Positions 45,113-52,881 of a stretch of 64,000 nt of DNA are shown in pieces. Position 1 is the first letter of the stretch. Each line of letters opens with the position of its first letter. Source of the stretch: Woeseiaceae bacterium (GTDB taxonomy: Bacteria; Pseudomonadota; Gammaproteobacteria; Steroidobacterales; Woeseiaceae); NCBI GenBank assembly GCA_028227395.1, contig JAOIZZ010000004.1:62001-126000 (forward strand), given 5' to 3'. The position numbers were made by a program, and so were the translations under genes. A model generated the notes under the pieces. That model made no database searches, was not told the DNA's origin, and was given only the letters and a program-made list of their open reading frames with translations.

Positions 45113-46009
45113 ATGTCACTAAATCCATCAAAAGACGTGTTTATTACCTGTGCTGTAACTGGATCAGGTGCATCACATAATAAATCTTCATTAGTTCCTA
45201 GAAGCCCTAAACAGATCGCCGAAAGTGCAATAGCTGCAGCGAAAGCAGGGGCTGCAATTGTTCATTGTCATGTTAGAGACCCAAAGACAGGTGAACCAGC
45301 GAGAGAACCCGCGTTATACAAAGAACTAACCGATAGGATCCGTGATTCAGAAACCGATGTAATTATAAATCTTACTGCCGGAATGGGTGGTGATATTGTA
45401 TTTGGACCATCAGAATCTCCACTTCCTCTAGCCCAAGATACAGATATGGTGGGTGCAACAGAACGTATGCAACATGTTATAGAGTGCCGACCAGAAATTT
45501 GTACTTTAGATTGCGGTACCATGAATTTCGCTAATGATGTCATGGCGAATACACCTGACATACTCCGCAGTATGGCAAAAATTGCGACTGATCATGACGT
45601 AAGAATTGAAATTGAAGCCTTTGATACGGGCCACCTATGGTTTGCAAAACAATTGGTTGCAGAAAAACTCATTCATCACCCTGTTTTACTGCAGCTTTGT
45701 ATGGGCATCCCTTGGGGCGCGCCTAATGATCTAAATACATTAATGGCTATGGTTAATAATATTCCAGAAGAATGGATATTTTCAGCATTTTCAATTGGTC
45801 AACAACAAATGCCATATGTAGCAGCAGCATTGATTGTAGGCGGGAATATTAGAGTTGGTCTAGAAGACAATATTTATCTAAAAAAAGGAGTACTTGCCAC
45901 AAATGTCCAGCTTGTAGAGAGAGCAGTATCAATAATTAATAATCTTGGCTCAAATACATTAAAACCAAAAGAAGTTCGTGAAAAATTACAATTAAAAAAA
46001 CATGGTTAA
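45113..46009 (+). CDS. Beta-keto acid cleavage enzyme (BKACE, DUF849 family)
   Basis: TIM-barrel, zinc-dependent enzyme that condenses a beta-keto acid with acetyl-CoA to give acetoacetate plus a CoA ester. Zinc ligands are in VHCHVRDPKTG; CTLDCGTMNF and EAFDTGHLWFAK are conserved. NLTAGMGGD resembles the subgroup that cleaves 3-dehydrocarnitine, so carnitine-type catabolism is one possibility. No carnitine dehydrogenase or thioesterase is nearby. AAGG precedes the ATG. Divergent from the monooxygenase across a shared palindrome. Confidence 0.87.
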   Translation: MSLNPSKDVFITCAVTGSGASHNKSSLVPRSPKQIAESAIAAAKAGAAIVHCHVRDPKTGEPAREPALYKELTDRIRDSETDVIINLTAGMGGDIVFGPSESPLPLAQDTDMVGATERMQHVIECRPEICTLDCGTMNFANDVMANTPDILRSMAKIATDHDVRIEIEAFDTGHLWFAKQLVAEKLIHHPVLLQLCMGIPWGAPNDLNTLMAMVNNIPEEWIFSAFSIGQQQMPYVAAALIVGGNIRVGLEDNIYLKKGVLATNVQLVERAVSIINNLGSNTLKPKEVREKLQLKKHG

Positions 46010-46123
46010 AAACAAAAAATTTTCCATCTTTATAGCACAGTCAAATAAGCCATTTAAGAAAATACTTTTTTTGATGTTATATCCGGGTGCGTGCCCAAGT
46101 CCCTTGAACTATCATAGTCAATA

Positions 46124-47770
46124 TTACTGTATGACGTACGCAGGTCCGCGTAATGCACGACCTGGCAACGCACGCGTGTACTCACCTTCATCGACTACGG
46201 CAGTGCCGTTCACAATTACGTAGTGCATCCCGATTGGGTAGTGAAATGGATCTTCAAATGTAGCCATATCCTGGATTGAATTAGGGTCAAAAATGACGAT
46301 ATCAGCTAAGTATCCTTCCACCAATGCTCCACGATCCTTGAGTCCAAGAATATCGGCGGGCAGTGTCGTCAACTTTCGAATTGCCTCCTCCCAGGACAAC
46401 AGTCCTTGTTCTCGAACATAGGTGCCCAGCAACCGAGGGATCGTTCCAATGTGCCGCGGATGCACCAGCGGTGGTAAATTCTCGGAATCAAGATCAAGTG
46501 CACTGCCATCGGTCCCCCCGGCGACATAGGTTCGAACTAGGACCTTCTTTAATGTGTCCTCCTCATTATTCCAGTCGATAACGATGCCCCGGCCCTCTTG
46601 GTCAAGCACCACGTCCATGAAAACTTCTTCCGGTGATCGCTCAGTGAGGCTTGCAACTTCGGACACCAACTTGCCATTGATATCGGGGTTATCGACGCCC
46701 AATCGGACACGATGCCAGCCGATGTTCGCAAGGTAAGGCGGCTCGGTGACAAATGAAGCAGCGATGCGTTCACGCTGTAACGGATCACTAAGGCGCTCGA
46801 GCATCGCTTCCAAGCCTCCGTCTTGTGCCCAGGCTGGAATATATGCCCTCAGCCCAGTGATTCCCCAGGTATAGGTATAACTGTCACCTGTGACTTTTAA
46901 GCCCCGCTCTCGTGCTTCGTCGATTATCGTGAGGAATGTGTCGGCCTCTGTTGATGATGTCGAATTGAGATGAAAGAAGTGTATTGCGGCACCTGCGTTT
47001 TCGCCGATGGCAATGGCCTCGTAGATCGCGCCGGGATCAGTACCGTTCATAGTACGAGCATGATTCGCAAAGATTCCCCCCATATCAGCCGCTTCTTTTA
47101 CGATTAAAGTTAGTTCATCGCTGGTCATATAGATGTTCGGCACGTAGCTCATGCCAGCGGAAACGCCAAACGCACCCTCGCGCATGGACTTTCGGACTAT
47201 CTCTAGCATTTGCGCGAGTTCATTGTCTGTCGGTGGACGATCATCGTAGCCCATGACGTTAGCCCTAATTCCCCCAGAACCTACGTAAGAAGCAACATTG
47301 ATCGAGATTCCTACTTCCTCCATATAGTCAAGAAACTCCCCGAATGATTCCCACTTGCCCAATAACTCGTCAGGTAGTTCGTTCCTTCGTTGACCGCCAA
47401 GGGGACCCATTGATACGGTCTCACCGTAGATTTCAGTCGTGAAGCCCTGAAAAGCGAAGGAAGGTCCATGCCCACCATTGAGGAGACGAAAGCTTTCTGA
47501 GTGACTATGCATATCGATAAAGCCAGGTGTCACATACAAGCCGCTTGCCTCAATAGTACGTGCGCTTCTTCCATTAATATCGCCAATTGCCACGATGCGA
47601 TCACCACGGACACCTACATCGCCGATAACGCCAGGATTACCGCTTCCGTCAAACACCGTGCCACCGCGTATCAGGAGATCATAATCAAATGGTTGCGATT
47701 TACTACAACTGCTAATTAGGGTGACGATGATCAGACCAAGCATCAGGTACTTCGAATGCATTTTGCCCAT
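46124..47770 (-). CDS. N-acyl-D-amino-acid deacylase family lipoprotein (complete HxH), GC-rich
   Basis: Amidohydrolase_3 family lipoprotein. The signal ends ISSC (Cys22 from the chosen start), the metal motif is GFIDMHSH with His88 and His90, and GGTDGS is present near the end. The open frame extends upstream to 47998 but the ATG at 47770 gives a correct lipoprotein signal; residues upstream are unlike a signal sequence and lie in degraded DNA. The gene is visibly richer in G and C (near half by eye) than its AT-rich neighbours, indicating recent acquisition. It is a diverged paralogue of the gene at 1.1-2.8 kb. Confidence 0.87.
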   Translation of the reverse strand: MGKMHSKYLMLGLIIVTLISSCSKSQPFDYDLLIRGGTVFDGSGNPGVIGDVGVRGDRIVAIGDINGRSARTIEASGLYVTPGFIDMHSHSESFRLLNGGHGPSFAFQGFTTEIYGETVSMGPLGGQRRNELPDELLGKWESFGEFLDYMEEVGISINVASYVGSGGIRANVMGYDDRPPTDNELAQMLEIVRKSMREGAFGVSAGMSYVPNIYMTSDELTLIVKEAADMGGIFANHARTMNGTDPGAIYEAIAIGENAGAAIHFFHLNSTSSTEADTFLTIIDEARERGLKVTGDSYTYTWGITGLRAYIPAWAQDGGLEAMLERLSDPLQRERIAASFVTEPPYLANIGWHRVRLGVDNPDINGKLVSEVASLTERSPEEVFMDVVLDQEGRGIVIDWNNEEDTLKKVLVRTYVAGGTDGSALDLDSENLPPLVHPRHIGTIPRLLGTYVREQGLLSWEEAIRKLTTLPADILGLKDRGALVEGYLADIVIFDPNSIQDMATFEDPFHYPIGMHYVIVNGTAVVDEGEYTRALPGRALRGPAYVIQ

Positions 47771-47864
47771 CCGGCCTAAGAATTGACGCAGGCTTATTTC
47801 CAACTCTATTCCCCTTATTTTTTCTAGACAATAACTATACCTTAGGCCCACCAAAAACATAAGG

Positions 47865-48075
47865 CTACGGTGGTCGTATGCATTCTTTACGAACCAAGAA
47901 GTCTTCGAAATCATCCCCCATTGGAGAATAAATAAAGTACATTGGCTTTCGCTTAGTTTCATGAGGCTCTTCAACCACAATAAACTCATCGCATACAAGT
48001 CAAGTAAAGTATATTCCAGTCTGCAGCATACTTGGCAACCGCAAACACCAGATCTGATTCAAGCTCTAAAATTAC
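47865..48075 (-). pseudogene. Probable degraded coding remnant (two frames, frameshift) upstream of the GC-rich deacylase
   Basis: On the minus strand an open piece from 48075 reads VILELESDLVFAVAKYAADW and meets a TGA at 47986-47988. A second frame from about 47999 to a stop at 47865 reads on plausibly (CDEFIVVEEPHETKRKP, then SPMGDDFEDFLVRKE). Together they look like one protein broken by a frameshift. No start codon or ribosome site is convincing. Sequence family not recognised. Overlap with the extended deacylase frame is coincidental. Confidence 0.4.
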
Positions 48076-48254
48076 TCACCACAAAATTTTATTAATAAAA
48101 ATTGTATTCAGTTGATACAATAGATGAGATTAATAATCTTTATGCTACAATTCACCGCTGAATTATCTTGGGCTTGAAATTAGGTTATTTTAACTATTAA
48201 TTTAGAATAACTTTCTATAAGAAAAGCTCACGCATAGCCGATAGATATTGACTT

Positions 48255-48345
48255 GGAGAGGTGGCAGAGTGGTCGAATGCACTGGTCTTGAAAACCAGCA
48301 AGGGTTTGTAGCCCTTCGAGGGTTCGAATCCCTCCCTCTCCGCCA
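48255..48345 (+). tRNA. tRNA-Ser (anticodon UGA)
   Basis: A 91-nt class II tRNA with encoded CCA. Acceptor GGAGAGG pairs with CCTCTCC, anticodon arm CTGGT-CTTGAAA-ACCAG giving UGA, a long variable arm, and T-arm GAGGGTTCGAATCCCTC. All stems are intact. Confidence 0.97.
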
Positions 48346-48445
48346 TAATTAAAATATAACTCTTTAGAGAAAGATAGGACTAGACTTCAGCTTAGTCATG
48401 TTGCTCAAACTCACGTGCCAAAACAATAATCTATAGCTTATTTTT

Positions 48446-48559
48446 TTATCCTGTTGTTTTTTCATTTGTTTTTTCTTTAGCCAATTCTTTTTCTTTTAGT
48501 TTTTGCTTAAGCCTTTCTTCTTTCTTGCGCAACCTCTTCTGAAGATATTTCTTGCCCAT
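48446..48559 (-). CDS. Tiny lysine/glutamate-rich protein (37 aa)
   Basis: An ORF of 37 residues beginning MGKKYLQKRLRKKEE and ending EKTTG, with AGGA six bases before the ATG. It is extremely basic and helix-forming, resembling small ribosome- or nucleoid-associated peptides. Its C-terminal KEKELAKEKTNE parallels EELAKRKTDE at the end of the next upstream ORF. The gap between the two is 16 nt. Function unknown. Confidence 0.5.
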   Translation of the reverse strand: MGKKYLQKRLRKKEERLKQKLKEKELAKEKTNEKTTG

Positions 48560-48575
48560 TTTTTTGTCCTATTAT

Positions 48576-48707
48576 TTATTCATCCGTTTTTCTTTTAGCC
48601 AACTCTTCGTCCTTATATTCCTTTAGTTTTTCCTGATACTCTTTTTCAGAGAGTGCGTGCCAACCAATACATTTACCTGTTGGGCTTCTTCCACAACCAC
48701 ATGCCAT
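48576..48707 (-). CDS. Small Cys-rich protein (43 aa), MACGCGRSPTG type
   Basis: A 43-residue protein with a good ribosome site (GAGGGGAAAT before ATG). It starts MACGCGRSPTGKCIGWH, with three cysteines and a histidine in the first 17 residues, a candidate metal-binding head, then a charged helical tail EKEYQEKLKEYKDEELAKRK. I have a general impression that similar short proteins occur in other marine gammaproteobacteria, which I could not check; function unknown. It is the upstream member of a two-gene unit with the Lys-rich ORF. Confidence 0.6.
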   Translation of the reverse strand: MACGCGRSPTGKCIGWHALSEKEYQEKLKEYKDEELAKRKTDE

Positions 48708-48841
48708 TTTATTTCCCCTCTTAATAAAAAAAATTATTGATGATACCGATCTTTATTACAAGCCTTAATTATCTTTGAATTTACTCATTAATCCTAAATA
48801 AAAATAAAAAAATATTTAAATAAAATAATTAATAACTTAGA

Positions 48842-49123
48842 ATGAGTCTTATTATCATTCTTAAAGACAATATTACTATGCTGGGAAATAATCTCTTAGA
48901 AAATATACGAAATAATAAAGGTACGCTCCTCAGGACAGTCATTTATACCATAGGTCACTTTTTCATTGCAGCTGCCTGTGTCATGTATTTCACTGGAGCT
49001 TCATTTGATGCAGCAATTACCGATGCTATTGTGGAGCCGCTAATTAATGGAGTTTGGTATTTTTTACTTGATAAATTCTGGGCAAGTAAAATAGCCAATA
49101 AAACAGAAAACGTAACAATTTAA
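48842..49123 (+). CDS. DUF2061 family membrane protein
   Basis: A 93-residue protein with two transmembrane helices (about 36-55 and 60-80). LLRTVIYTIGHFFIAAACVMYFTG is the DUF2061 hallmark, with WYFLLDKFW at the C-terminal end. Function unknown. A second in-frame ATG at 48878 would omit 12 residues. An AT-rich gap of about 130 nt without genes lies upstream. Confidence 0.8.
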   Translation: MSLIIILKDNITMLGNNLLENIRNNKGTLLRTVIYTIGHFFIAAACVMYFTGASFDAAITDAIVEPLINGVWYFLLDKFWASKIANKTENVTI

Positions 49124-49134
49124 ACCGACAAGCC

Positions 49135-49707
49135 TTACAATATTTTTGTACATGCTTCGCTATTGTTACTTGGTTTATTAACAGATGATCGTACTGGGTG
49201 ATATTTAATTTTATCCGACAAGTTAGAATCAAATACATCTTCGCCCTTTAACCAATCACGAGCTTGGCTGTATTCGAGTAATATCGGCATTCTATGATGT
49301 ACATTTGCTAAATGATCATTGGCTTTTTTAGTGATAAGAGCACAACCATTCTCATCATTATATTCCTTGTATATTCCAGCAAAAAGAAATAACTCGCCAT
49401 CATTATGAAAATAAAACGACTGTTTTTTATTGTCTTTTCGATGCCACTCATACCATCCATCTGCTGGAATAACACAACGCTTCACGCCCTTGAAACTTGG
49501 TTTTTCATGAAGGGTTTCTGATCTTGCGTTAATTAAATTCATTGATTTACTAGCCCAAGAAGGACTAAAAGACCACTTCATCATTTCAATTTTTCGACTG
49601 ACAACGAGAATTTTTTGTCCAGGTGCTAGGTTATAATTTGGTTCAAGCTTCACACCATATTCATCTTGCACTCTTTTGGTATCTCTGAGCGAGAATCTAC
49701 CGCACAT
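49135..49707 (-). CDS. yedK: SOS-response-associated peptidase (SRAP), YedK/HMCES family
   Basis: Abasic-site DNA-protein crosslinking enzyme. Mature N-terminus MCGRFSLRD supplies the catalytic Cys2; ARSETLHEKPSFK, CVIPADGWYEWHRKD and HHRMPILLE are the family's Asn/Glu/His sites. A 190-residue length is normal. It protects single-stranded DNA abasic sites, in the cytoplasm. No obvious LexA box was noted upstream. Confidence 0.93.
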   Translation of the reverse strand: MCGRFSLRDTKRVQDEYGVKLEPNYNLAPGQKILVVSRKIEMMKWSFSPSWASKSMNLINARSETLHEKPSFKGVKRCVIPADGWYEWHRKDNKKQSFYFHNDGELFLFAGIYKEYNDENGCALITKKANDHLANVHHRMPILLEYSQARDWLKGEDVFDSNLSDKIKYHPVRSSVNKPSNNSEACTKIL

Positions 49708-49751
49708 AATATAATTTAATATTCACCAAAGATTAAGTTGCTCATCAAGAG

Positions 49752-50444
49752 TTATCCAATTTCTGCCAACGATAATAATAAAATAGCTTCATGCGATTTC
49801 TTTATATCATTGAGTAGTCGACTGTAAAGGAAGCCAAATATTTTAAGCGTCGAATTGAATCCATAAAACTCATTAGACAAATAATATTCTGAGTCAAATA
49901 CGTAATCTTCCATTATTAATGTTCCGTATATCTCTCCATCGAAAGGACTATAGTTAATACCAATCCTAAAATTCGTCATAATTGCCTGTGTATAATCCTT
50001 CATTAGTACATCAATATCGTCAGAAATAGAATAATTTCTTTCTTTTTGATGGTTGTATATCTCTAAGAGTTTACTTTTTAGTTCTTTGTTTTTAATTAAC
50101 TCGAAAGATCCAGAAGAAACTAGCTCAGTGAATACCCCTTCTTGAGGAAAAAAAGAAATTGAAACATTAATGGCTAACAATTTTTTTATAGCTTCTAAGT
50201 CAGAAATTTGCTGATGATTTGTCTTTATGTCACTTTGTATCTCAGATATCTCTGCTTGAGATTTATTAAGCAGCTCCCTCACATTATTAATTTGGATAAT
50301 ATCACTTTCGATTGCTCTATTTAAATCCAATAATAATTCATTTTTTATTTCAACATTCTTGTTTTGGATTCTCATCTCTTCAATATAAAAAGAAAATAAG
50401 ATGCCAATTATGATGACAGATCCTTCTAAAGCATATCTTTTCAT
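49752..50444 (-). CDS. DUF6090-like membrane-anchored coiled-coil protein
   Basis: A 230-residue protein with an N-terminal membrane helix (residues 8-22) followed by a charged coiled-coil region (about 35-95), then helical ELIKNKELKSKLLEIYN segments. The layout (GSVIIIGILFSFYIEEM, then long helices) resembles DUF6090 proteins. Function unknown. Its start overlaps the flavoprotein stop by 4 nt, so it is translationally coupled to it. Confidence 0.6.
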   Translation of the reverse strand: MKRYALEGSVIIIGILFSFYIEEMRIQNKNVEIKNELLLDLNRAIESDIIQINNVRELLNKSQAEISEIQSDIKTNHQQISDLEAIKKLLAINVSISFFPQEGVFTELVSSGSFELIKNKELKSKLLEIYNHQKERNYSISDDIDVLMKDYTQAIMTNFRIGINYSPFDGEIYGTLIMEDYVFDSEYYLSNEFYGFNSTLKIFGFLYSRLLNDIKKSHEAILLLSLAEIG

Positions 50445-51985
50445 GCATTAATCTTTTTGTTATCAATTACTTTTAATAATTGATGGCTGCACATATATCC
50501 GGGTGTTCCAGCAACGGAACCACAAGGATAGGTTCCAGCCCCACAAAGATAAACATTTTCTTTATCACCAAAACGATAAAAATGATTTTCTGGATCACTC
50601 GAAAAGTTACGATCGAAGTAAGTTTGCCCACCCGTAAGCATGGTGTGATCAAGATTACCCCCAGGAAAGTAAAATAAACTCTGTAAGTCTCTTGGGGTTA
50701 AAAGCTTAGTCCAAATGCAATCTTCTGGATTATTCACATATTCTAATACTTTTTGCTTAGCCTCTTCTTCAATATGGGGCAATTCATCACCCTTTTCACT
50801 TAATGCAAAATTCTTAAAAAATACAGCTAGACGATCGAATGTTTCTTGATTTTGCATTTGTCGTTGTGCTCCACCTTCGCAATAAATTTGCATATAGCCA
50901 GGCACATAATGAAAGTTAGGATCGGTTACTTTAAGCGTGGCATTTTCAAATTCTTCTAAAGTTTCAACACCAAATATAAATCTAAAGGCTGCATTAGTAT
51001 CCGATAGATTTGTGGCATCTTTCCATTGAATGGAATTTTTAAACATCATATTCAATTTTCCGCTACTACCAAGATATTTTTTTTCCTTAGCGCTTTTTAT
51101 ATCAGCTTCATTGCCGACTAATTTGTGGGCAGTCAGGGGGTCTGTTCCCATGATAAGATAATCAAAATTTACATGATTTTCTTTTCCATTACTCGTAAAT
51201 AAAGCTCTTCCTTTTTTTGAGTCCACTTCGATAACCTGACTTGAGAGATGCGTCTTTACTCCTAGCTCATGATTAATATGACCTAACGTCTCCGTAACTT
51301 TCCATATACCTCCTTTTACGTGCCCGTAGTAACCATCAAAAATAGAGCCTGAGTCCATTACCGGGAGTGTGAATGCAGAATAAGGATCTTCCAGTGATAC
51401 TGGACCACTCTCAGATACGGTCATCGCCATATACATCTTGGATCGTTCACTAGTGAAATAATGATCCAACAAAGTCTTAGCATCTCCTTTGATCCATAAA
51501 TCTGTTAATACTTCACCTAACTCACTTCTAGCTGCTTCTAATGTTGGTGGACAAGCTTCACGATAACCTCGTTGAAGAAATTTAATTATCCTTCCTTCGT
51601 CGTGCCTAAATCCCTCTACATCTCCTTTTTCACCCCATTTCTTTGCTAATTCTATATCCAGATCTTTTGGATCTCTGTGAATTCTCGTCACAATAGGATC
51701 ATTAGGAAAATGAATTAATTTAGGATGCGACGGGACAAAAGTTTCTAGCTTATGAGCTAATCCCGTTTCCTCAAAAACAAAGTCTTGCATTAACCCCAAA
51801 ACAGATGCGCCTAATGCATAAGATTGTGAGATATTACCGTAACTCATGCCCTCTGAAACACAAGCCCCGCCGACGCGATGAGAACGATCCATCATCGTTA
51901 CATTACATCCATTTTTTTGCAGGTAGTTAGCCGCTACCAAACCATTGATACCAGCACCGACAATCAAAATATCGGGTTTTTGCAT
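50441..51985 (-). CDS. FAD-dependent oxidoreductase, PYROXD2/phytoene-desaturase-like
   Basis: Flavoprotein of the phytoene-dehydrogenase-like group. N-terminal ILIVGAGINGLVAANYL, MDRSHRVGGACVSE for the FAD pyrophosphate, and a C-terminal GAGTYPCGSVAGTPGYM second FAD motif are as in PYROXD2. It oxidises or desaturates an undetermined substrate. A TTG at 51991 also opens the frame, but the ATG at 51985 with AAAGGGA upstream is better. It lies 29 nt downstream of the sugar-isomerase-like gene and could belong to that operon. Confidence 0.85.
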   Translation of the reverse strand: MQKPDILIVGAGINGLVAANYLQKNGCNVTMMDRSHRVGGACVSEGMSYGNISQSYALGASVLGLMQDFVFEETGLAHKLETFVPSHPKLIHFPNDPIVTRIHRDPKDLDIELAKKWGEKGDVEGFRHDEGRIIKFLQRGYREACPPTLEAARSELGEVLTDLWIKGDAKTLLDHYFTSERSKMYMAMTVSESGPVSLEDPYSAFTLPVMDSGSIFDGYYGHVKGGIWKVTETLGHINHELGVKTHLSSQVIEVDSKKGRALFTSNGKENHVNFDYLIMGTDPLTAHKLVGNEADIKSAKEKKYLGSSGKLNMMFKNSIQWKDATNLSDTNAAFRFIFGVETLEEFENATLKVTDPNFHYVPGYMQIYCEGGAQRQMQNQETFDRLAVFFKNFALSEKGDELPHIEEEAKQKVLEYVNNPEDCIWTKLLTPRDLQSLFYFPGGNLDHTMLTGGQTYFDRNFSSDPENHFYRFGDKENVYLCGAGTYPCGSVAGTPGYMCSHQLLKVIDNKKINA

Positions 51986-52014
51986 AGTCAATCCCTTTAA
52001 TTCTTCTTATTTAA

Positions 52015-52881
52015 TCAATACTCGAACTTTAACATTGCATTAAAGCTATTTGAAGCAGTAACCAAAGAATTAGGTGGGTCATCACGTTCTGCAAAAAAGT
52101 GCTCAAGACCTGCTTTTTTATTATGAGCAAATATAGCTGAAAAGTCGATTGTGCCTGCCCCAACATCACTCATTTTTGTGGAGGGGGCCATGTCTTTTAT
52201 GTGCCACAACGGAAAGCGACCAGGATGATTATTGATATAACTAATTGGATCTGCCTTGGCTTTTGTAATCCAATACATATCAAGCTCATAAGCAACAGCG
52301 TCCGAATCTGTCCTTTCTAAAAGTAGATCCATAGGAATCACGCCTTCGAGTTCTTGAAAATCAAAATCATGATTATGAAAGGCAAATTTTAAACCGGCTG
52401 TCTTGCATTTTTCTCCAAATAAATTGAACAGGTCAGCATGGGCACGATATTGATCTAAAGTCACTCGCTCACTTGGATCCAACCATGCCATTACGATATA
52501 TTTGTGCCCGACTTCTAAGGCTGAATCAATAACTTGTTCCGCATAGTCACGTATTAGTTGAATTTCTATATGAGTTGAAGGTGAAGTGAGAGAATTTTCG
52601 GCTAAAATATTCTTTATATCTTTAGGACTACGTCCAAAATATCCAGCAAATTCAACCTCTTTATATCCTATCTCAGCTATACCTTGCAGCGTTCTATTAA
52701 CATCCAGTTTCATTTGGTCTCTAACTGTATATAACTGGATTCCGAAATCACCTAATCCATGCTCACTTAAGCTGGCTGCATTCAATTTACCGGCATGAAG
52801 ATAAGATACTGCTGGCAACATTATCATTGAGTTTTTTATAAAGTCCCTGCGCCGCATAGGATAAATATTACTCATACTCAT
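52015..52881 (-). CDS. Sugar-phosphate isomerase/epimerase-like (xylose-isomerase-like TIM barrel), Tat-targeted
   Basis: AP_endonuc_2/xylose-isomerase-like TIM barrel of about 250 residues after a twin-arginine signal (MRRRDFIKNSMIMLPAVSYLHAG). Metal-site stretches YKEVEFAGYF, HNHDFDF, YELDMYW and WHIKDM are typical. The start overlaps the GMC oxidoreductase stop (ATGA). A periplasmic metal-dependent isomerase or lyase on an oxidised sugar fits the operon; such proteins include glycoside-cleaving members in 3-keto-sugar pathways. Confidence 0.85.
   Translation of the reverse strand: MSMSNIYPMRRRDFIKNSMIMLPAVSYLHAGKLNAASLSEHGLGDFGIQLYTVRDQMKLDVNRTLQGIAEIGYKEVEFAGYFGRSPKDIKNILAENSLTSPSTHIEIQLIRDYAEQVIDSALEVGHKYIVMAWLDPSERVTLDQYRAHADLFNLFGEKCKTAGLKFAFHNHDFDFQELEGVIPMDLLLERTDSDAVAYELDMYWITKAKADPISYINNHPGRFPLWHIKDMAPSTKMSDVGAGTIDFSAIFAHNKKAGLEHFFAERDDPPNSLVTASNSFNAMLKFEY

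Noticed and set aside
47771-47998. Upstream extension of the GC-rich deacylase reading frame
   Set aside because: The extension has no signal sequence, and another frame of the same DNA reads more like protein. The lipoprotein signal begins at the ATG at 47770.
48255-48345. tRNA-Ser as integration site of a mobile island
   Set aside because: No integrase gene and no duplicated tRNA 3' end was seen near the GC-rich segment, which lies on the 5' side of the tRNA.
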